Part shown: in pieces, positions 60,084 to 64,000 of the stretch
Layout of the letters: the number at the start of each line of letters is the position of its first letter
Numbering within the stretch: position 1 is the stretch's first letter
Assembly: GCF_000742835.1 (NCBI RefSeq)
Contig: NZ_CP008941.1
Location: 2,223,690-2,287,689 of the forward strand
Source: Candidatus Paracaedibacter acanthamoebae
Lineage (GTDB): Bacteria > Pseudomonadota > Alphaproteobacteria > Paracaedibacterales > Paracaedibacteraceae
Direction: 5' to 3'
Length of the DNA stretch: 64,000 nucleotides
Notes under the pieces: generated by a model
Told to the model about the DNA's origin: nothing
The model's input: the letters and a program-made list of their open reading frames with translations, nothing else
Database searches by the model: none
Translations under genes and position numbers: made by a program

Positions 60084-61907
60084 TTAAGCCTCGCGTTTAC
60101 GCTCAGCCCGTTTGCGCTCATGCGGATCTAGGAAGGCTTTCCGCAGGCGAATATTCTTTGGTGTTACTTCCACCCGTTCATCATTTTGAATGTAAGCAAT
60201 TGCTTGCTCCAAGCTAAAGATTTTCGGCGGTGTTAAACGAACGGCATCCTCTTTACCCGAGGCGCGGAAGTTTGTAAGCTGTTTGGCCTTTAAGGGGTTT
60301 ACTTCCAGATCATTATCACGGCTATTCTCACCGATAATCATTCCTTCATAAACTTGAGTGCCATGGCTCACAAACAAAATACCGCGTTCTTCAAGGGTCT
60401 TTAGGGAATAAGTGACTGCTTCGCCATTACCATTGGAAATAAGAACGCCCGTGTGACGACCTTCGATGGTTCCGCGATAAGGACCATAATGGTTGAAAAC
60501 ACGACTCATGATACCAGTACCGCGGGTGTCGGTCAGGAACTGCCCGTGATAACCAATCAAGCCTCGTGAGGGAGCCAAGAAGGTAATACGAACTTTACCA
60601 CCTCCGGATGGACGCATATCAGTCATTTCTGATTTACGCTGGTTCATCGCATCAACAACGGCGCCACTGAATTCTTCGTCAACGTCGATTTGAACTTCTT
60701 CAATTGGCTCAAGGCGGTCACCGGTTGTTTCATCATTCTTATAAAGAACCCGAGGACGACTGATGGATAGTTCAAATCCTTCACGACGCATCGTTTCGAT
60801 CAAGACACCAAGTTGTAATTCACCGCGACCAGCAACTTCGAAGGCATCTTTTTCTTCGGTTTCAGTAATACGAATCGCAACGTTACCTTCAGCTTCTCGC
60901 ATCAAACGATCACGGATAACACGCGATGTAAGCTTGGTGCCCTCCCGGCCAGCCAAGGGGGAATCGTTCACTGAAAAGGTCATGGCCAATGTTGGGGGGT
61001 CAATGGGTTGTGCCGCAATCGGTATGGTGATTTCTGGAACGGCAACGGTATCAGCAACGGTTGCTTTCTCAAGTCCAGCAATTGCGATGATATCGCCGGC
61101 TTCAGCTTCATCAATTGGTAGGCGTTCAATGCCGCGGAAAGACAACAATTTATTGAGACGACCTGTTTCCACCACTTCACCGCTTGCGTTCAGGACACGG
61201 ACAGACGTATTTAGTTTAACACGACCTGATTGCACGCGACCCGTTAACACACGGCCTAAGAAGTTGTCATATTCGCGGGTAGTTATCAGCATCGAGAATG
61301 GCGCCTCTTTATCGCCTTCGGCTTCGGGAACGTGGGCCACGATTAAGTCAAACAACGGCCCAATATCTTTCCGTTCGTCATTCAATTCTTTAATAGCCCA
61401 GCCGCTACGGCCAGAGGCATACATAATGGGGAAATCGAGTTGTTCTTCGGTTGCATCCAAGGCGAGGAATAGTTCAAAGACTTCATCCAAAACTTCTTCG
61501 GCACGCGCATCTTGGCGGTCAATCTTGTTAATCAAAACGATGGGGCGTAGACCAAGTTTTAGGGCTTTAGTTAGAACGAACTTTGTTTGCGGCATAGGCC
61601 CTTCTGCGGCGTCAACAAGCACCACAACGCCATCGACCATGCTCAAAATACGCTCAACTTCACCCCCAAAGTCGGCGTGTCCCGGCGTATCAACAATATT
61701 CAGACGCGTGTTTTTCCATTCAAGAGAGGTACACTTGGCCAAAATTGTAATTCCGCGTTCCCGTTCTAGGTCGTTGGAATCCATGACGCGTTCAGCAACT
61801 TGTTGGTTCTGACGGAATGTGCCGCTTTGTTTGAGCATGCTATCAACCAAGGTTGTTTTACCATGGTCAACGTGGGCAATGATGGCGATATTTCTAATCG
61901 AAGTCAT
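60084..61907 (-). CDS. typA: Ribosome-associated GTPase TypA/BipA
   Basis: A 607-residue translational GTPase. G1 is AHVDHGKTTLVD, G3 DTPGHADFGGE, and G4 NKIDR. The EF-G-like domains follow, with ISRPRVLYKNDE and the C-terminal domain containing GLIGYHGQFLTDTRGTG. TypA helps assemble large ribosomal subunits under stress. It is first in the typA-ELM1 pair. A long antisense open frame opposite its middle is a codon-bias artefact. Full length. Confidence 0.97.
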   Translation of the reverse strand: MTSIRNIAIIAHVDHGKTTLVDSMLKQSGTFRQNQQVAERVMDSNDLERERGITILAKCTSLEWKNTRLNIVDTPGHADFGGEVERILSMVDGVVVLVDAAEGPMPQTKFVLTKALKLGLRPIVLINKIDRQDARAEEVLDEVFELFLALDATEEQLDFPIMYASGRSGWAIKELNDERKDIGPLFDLIVAHVPEAEGDKEAPFSMLITTREYDNFLGRVLTGRVQSGRVKLNTSVRVLNASGEVVETGRLNKLLSFRGIERLPIDEAEAGDIIAIAGLEKATVADTVAVPEITIPIAAQPIDPPTLAMTFSVNDSPLAGREGTKLTSRVIRDRLMREAEGNVAIRITETEEKDAFEVAGRGELQLGVLIETMRREGFELSISRPRVLYKNDETTGDRLEPIEEVQIDVDEEFSGAVVDAMNQRKSEMTDMRPSGGGKVRITFLAPSRGLIGYHGQFLTDTRGTGIMSRVFNHYGPYRGTIEGRHTGVLISNGNGEAVTYSLKTLEERGILFVSHGTQVYEGMIIGENSRDNDLEVNPLKAKQLTNFRASGKEDAVRLTPPKIFSLEQAIAYIQNDERVEVTPKNIRLRKAFLDPHERKRAERKREA

Positions 61908-62084
61908 AAAAAATCTCTAAGTTATGAATTATTTATGGGTGGCTTATGGCCACCCTACTTACCCTAGAGTATATAGGGATTGTAAGAAAACTCAACAAGT
62001 TAAAAGATGAATCAAAATATTAGGACTTGGGGCTCTTGATTTGTATACTGGATTAGCGATGAATTATAAGTCAAGGAAGAGGGT

Positions 62085-62447
62085 ATGCAAAAAGATTATT
62101 TAGCCATTACGCAAGGGCTGTCAACAAATTTAAAAACATTGCGGGCCGATATTACAGACACCATGCAAGGATTCTCCGCATTGGCTCAGGCAGCAACAAA
62201 AGATGGTGTTCTCGACAAAAAAACGAAGGAATTGATTGCGTTGGCTTTAGGCGTGGCGGCGCGCTGCGATGGGTGTCTGGGTTTCCATGCCGAAGCTTTG
62301 GTAAAACTTGGGGCAACGAAGGAAGAAGTTGAAGAAATGTTAAGCATGACAATTTATATGGGGGGAGGTCCTTCCCTGATGTATGCCGCTGATGCTTTAG
62401 CCGCCTTTGAACAATTCCAAGCCCATCATCAAGGCAAGATAAGCTAA
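62085..62447 (+). CDS. Carboxymuconolactone decarboxylase/AhpD-family protein
   Basis: A 120-residue single-domain protein. The redox-type motif CDGCLGFHAEALVKLGA has the C-x-x-C...H arrangement of AhpD-like members, preceded by LDKKTKELIALALGVAARC and followed by GGGPSLMYAADALAAFE. Such proteins often act in thiol-peroxide defence. True gamma-carboxymuconolactone decarboxylases lack the CxxC, so a redox role is more likely. Monocistronic, with an AAGGAAGAGG ribosome site. Confidence 0.85.
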   Translation: MQKDYLAITQGLSTNLKTLRADITDTMQGFSALAQAATKDGVLDKKTKELIALALGVAARCDGCLGFHAEALVKLGATKEEVEEMLSMTIYMGGGPSLMYAADALAAFEQFQAHHQGKIS

Positions 62448-62456
62448 AATAAAGAA

Positions 62457-62495
62457 GAGAGCCCTTTGCTAAAAGATAGCCCTCTCCACCTTTTT
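62457..62495. terminator. Weak terminator-like hairpin between convergent genes
   Basis: GAGAG / CTCTC outer stem (62457-62461, 62482-62486) with an inner GCTA / TAGC pair. On the plus strand it is followed by CACCTTTTTATTTT. Pairing is imperfect. Confidence 0.35.
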
Positions 62496-63126
62496 ATTTT
62501 GTCTTATCAGGGAATTCGCACAAGTCGGCTAAGAAACAGTTGGGACAGTCCGGTTTTCTGGCTTTACAGATATAGCGGCCATGTAAAATCAGCCAATGAT
62601 GAGCATGCAGACGGTATTCTGTGGGGATGATTTTTTCAAGTTGAAGTTCAACGGCTAAAGGTGTTTTTCCTGCCGTTAAGCCTAGGCGATTGCTGACTCG
62701 AAATATGTGTGTATCAACCGCCATAGTAGGCTCGCCAAAGGCTACATTCAAAACCACATTGGCGGTTTTGCGACCCACGCCAGCCAGTCTTTCTAGATCT
62801 TCACGATTAGAGGGAACTTGCCCTTCGAATTCATCCACCAGTATGGTTGCCGCTGCCATAATATTTTTAGCTTTGGCATTATATAAACCAATGGTTTTAA
62901 TATAACCTTTTAGGCCTTCTTCCCCTAAGTCCAGCATTTTCTGCGGTGTATCAACGACTTTGAAGAGAGTCTTGGTGGCCTTGTTAACGCCGACATCAGT
63001 GGCTTGTGCCGATAAAGTAACGGCGACAAGCAAGGTATAAGGATTCGTATACTCTAATTCAGTTTGGGGTTTAGGATTGTGCTCCTGAAAACGGCGAAAT
63101 ATTTCTGAAATTTTTGCTGGAGTCAT
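62494..63126 (-). CDS. nth: Endonuclease III
   Basis: A 210-residue DNA glycosylase/AP lyase for oxidised pyrimidines. The helix-hairpin-helix with the catalytic lysine is LAGVGRKTANVVL, the catalytic aspartate is in AVDTHIFRVSNRLG, and the 4Fe-4S ligands are C-x6-C-x2-C-x5-C in CKARKPDCPNCFLADLC. Typical length. The start overlaps the end of the proline iminopeptidase gene by four bases (ATGA), so it is the second gene of that operon. Confidence 0.97.
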   Translation of the reverse strand: MTPAKISEIFRRFQEHNPKPQTELEYTNPYTLLVAVTLSAQATDVGVNKATKTLFKVVDTPQKMLDLGEEGLKGYIKTIGLYNAKAKNIMAAATILVDEFEGQVPSNREDLERLAGVGRKTANVVLNVAFGEPTMAVDTHIFRVSNRLGLTAGKTPLAVELQLEKIIPTEYRLHAHHWLILHGRYICKARKPDCPNCFLADLCEFPDKTK

Positions 63127-64000
63127 GGAATGAGGGTCTTCATTTTTTCACAGGCCTTAACCAATTCTCGACACAAAGAGGGATCAAAGGCAGAATGACC
63201 AGCATCCGGAATAATATTATACTCAGCCTCTGGTAAATGTTTAGCCACTTCATCAGCTGTTACAATCGGACAGGCAATATCATAGCGTCCCTGAACCATA
63301 ATGATTGGGAGCTGTTGGATCCTATAAAGATTTTCGAGCAAAAAGTTATCAGGTAAAAAGATATTATTGCTAAAATAGTGCGCTTCCATGCGGGCAAGTC
63401 CCAGCGCTACCACCGGATCAAGAAAAGAATTTAAGGTGTCTTCATTAGGCATCAAACTGGAGCATGCCCCTTCATATTTGCTCCAGGCTAAGGCGGCAGG
63501 CATATGGATGGCGGGGTTTGGATCCAGGAGACGACCATGGTAAGCTTTTAGAAGATCACTGCGTTCAGATGCAGGAATATAGCCCGAAAACTCTTGCCAC
63601 GCTTCAGGAAAAATTGTTTTCATGCCGTAAAGAAACCAATCGATTTCTGAGGGACGACACAGGAATAATCCTCGCAAGACAAGGCCAAGGCAGCGAGCCG
63701 GGTGATGTTCGGCATAGGCAATACTTAATGTGGAGCCCCATGAGCCTCCAAATAACAGCCATTTATCCACTTGAAGGTAGTCGCGTAGAGTTTCCAGATC
63801 TTGGATTAAATGAGGTGTGGTATTATTACGCGTCTCGCCGAGCGGGAGAGAACGTCCTGACCCGCGTTGATCATAAAGGATGATGCGATAAAAAGAAGGG
63901 TCAAAAAAACGTCTTGAACTTTCACTGGCGCCCGCCCCTGGCCCCCCATGAATAAAGATAACTGGAATTCCTTCAGGATTGCCTGATTCTTCCCAATACA
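63123..64000 (-). CDS. pip: Proline iminopeptidase (5' end outside window)
   Basis: The minus-strand frame is open from the window edge to 63123, about 292 residues; the N-terminal part is cut off. An alpha/beta hydrolase with the oxyanion motif HGGPGAG, LYDQRGSGRS, the nucleophile serine in GGSWGSTLS, and the catalytic Asp/His region QGRYDIACP and IPDAGHSAFDP. The family removes N-terminal proline from peptides. An internal ATG at 63770 lies after the HGGPG motif and is not the start. Coupled to nth by overlap. Confidence 0.93.
   Translation of the reverse strand, partial: YWEESGNPEGIPVIFIHGGPGAGASESSRRFFDPSFYRIILYDQRGSGRSLPLGETRNNTTPHLIQDLETLRDYLQVDKWLLFGGSWGSTLSIAYAEHHPARCLGLVLRGLFLCRPSEIDWFLYGMKTIFPEAWQEFSGYIPASERSDLLKAYHGRLLDPNPAIHMPAALAWSKYEGACSSLMPNEDTLNSFLDPVVALGLARMEAHYFSNNIFLPDNFLLENLYRIQQLPIIMVQGRYDIACPIVTADEVAKHLPEAEYNIIPDAGHSAFDPSLCRELVKACEKMKTLIP

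Noticed and set aside
60763-61812. A 349-codon open frame antisense to typA
   Set aside because: It lies wholly opposite the conserved typA gene, is Ser/Arg/Thr-rich as expected from reading a GTPase gene backwards, and has no recognisable domain.

Overview
The window reads as a chromosome segment of an alphaproteobacterium, most likely a host-associated one near the Holosporales or Rickettsiales. This is an inference from gene content and order, not from a marker-gene search. Supporting features are the split Fo ATP synthase cluster with paired b and b' subunits, the rph-rdgB-hemW and hrcA neighbourhood, the small SRP RNA followed by dnaX and ybaB, an ELM1/DUF1022 gene, an RF2 gene without the programmed frameshift, several metabolite:H+ symporters, and palindromic intergenic repeats. 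Coding sequence is moderately AT-rich and spacers are strongly AT-rich. There are no rRNA genes, CRISPR arrays, intact insertion sequences or integrases.

Layout. 1-10 kb: hflC (partial) and hflK, mrp, a frameshifted DUF2975 membrane gene with its small HTH partner, a decayed MFS remnant, prfB, a DUF882 peptidase, a serine hydrolase, ridA and hemW. 10-17 kb: two exported orphan proteins (one resembling a nuclease toxin) separate hemW from rdgB-rph; then hrcA and two small lysine-rich exported proteins. 17-29 kb: valine catabolism (mmsA-mmsB), cytochrome c maturation (ccmB-C-D-E), an MHS transporter, two exported proteins, comM, dapD-dapE and an exported 2H-type phosphoesterase. 29-34 kb: Fo ATP synthase (atpI-B-E-X-F), ogt, rpoH and tRNA-Phe. 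34-41 kb: a type I secretion operon of two ABC subunits and an HlyD adaptor, a transporter gene behind a TPP riboswitch, and exoD. 41.8-52.2 kb: the most distinctive region, three tandem units each pairing an outer-membrane-type beta-barrel gene with a long coiled-coil gene. 52-64 kb: an MFS gene, SRP RNA, dnaX-ybaB, a class A PBP, a 0.9-kb non-coding island of nested inverted repeats, ELM1-typA, an AhpD-like gene, nth and a partial proline iminopeptidase.

The three-unit barrel/coiled-coil locus is the best candidate for an undescribed system. The barrels are clear paralogues. The coiled-coil partners share a signal peptide and a short head, but each has its own internal repeat period (39, 106 and 46 residues). 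Units 1 and 2 carry near-identical promoters at the same distance from the barrel start codon. In unit 2 both genes are broken by a single-base change in a homopolymer: a C6 tract in the barrel signal peptide and an A5 tract (A6 in sister repeats) in the coiled coil. This could be phase variation, early decay or sequencing error. A T6-tract frameshift in the DUF2975 gene shows the same type of change. Other notable points are the TPP riboswitch on an MHS-family transporter, a type I secretion ABC pair in which neither subunit has a normal Q-loop or signature motif, and the exported nuclease-like and 2H-like proteins.
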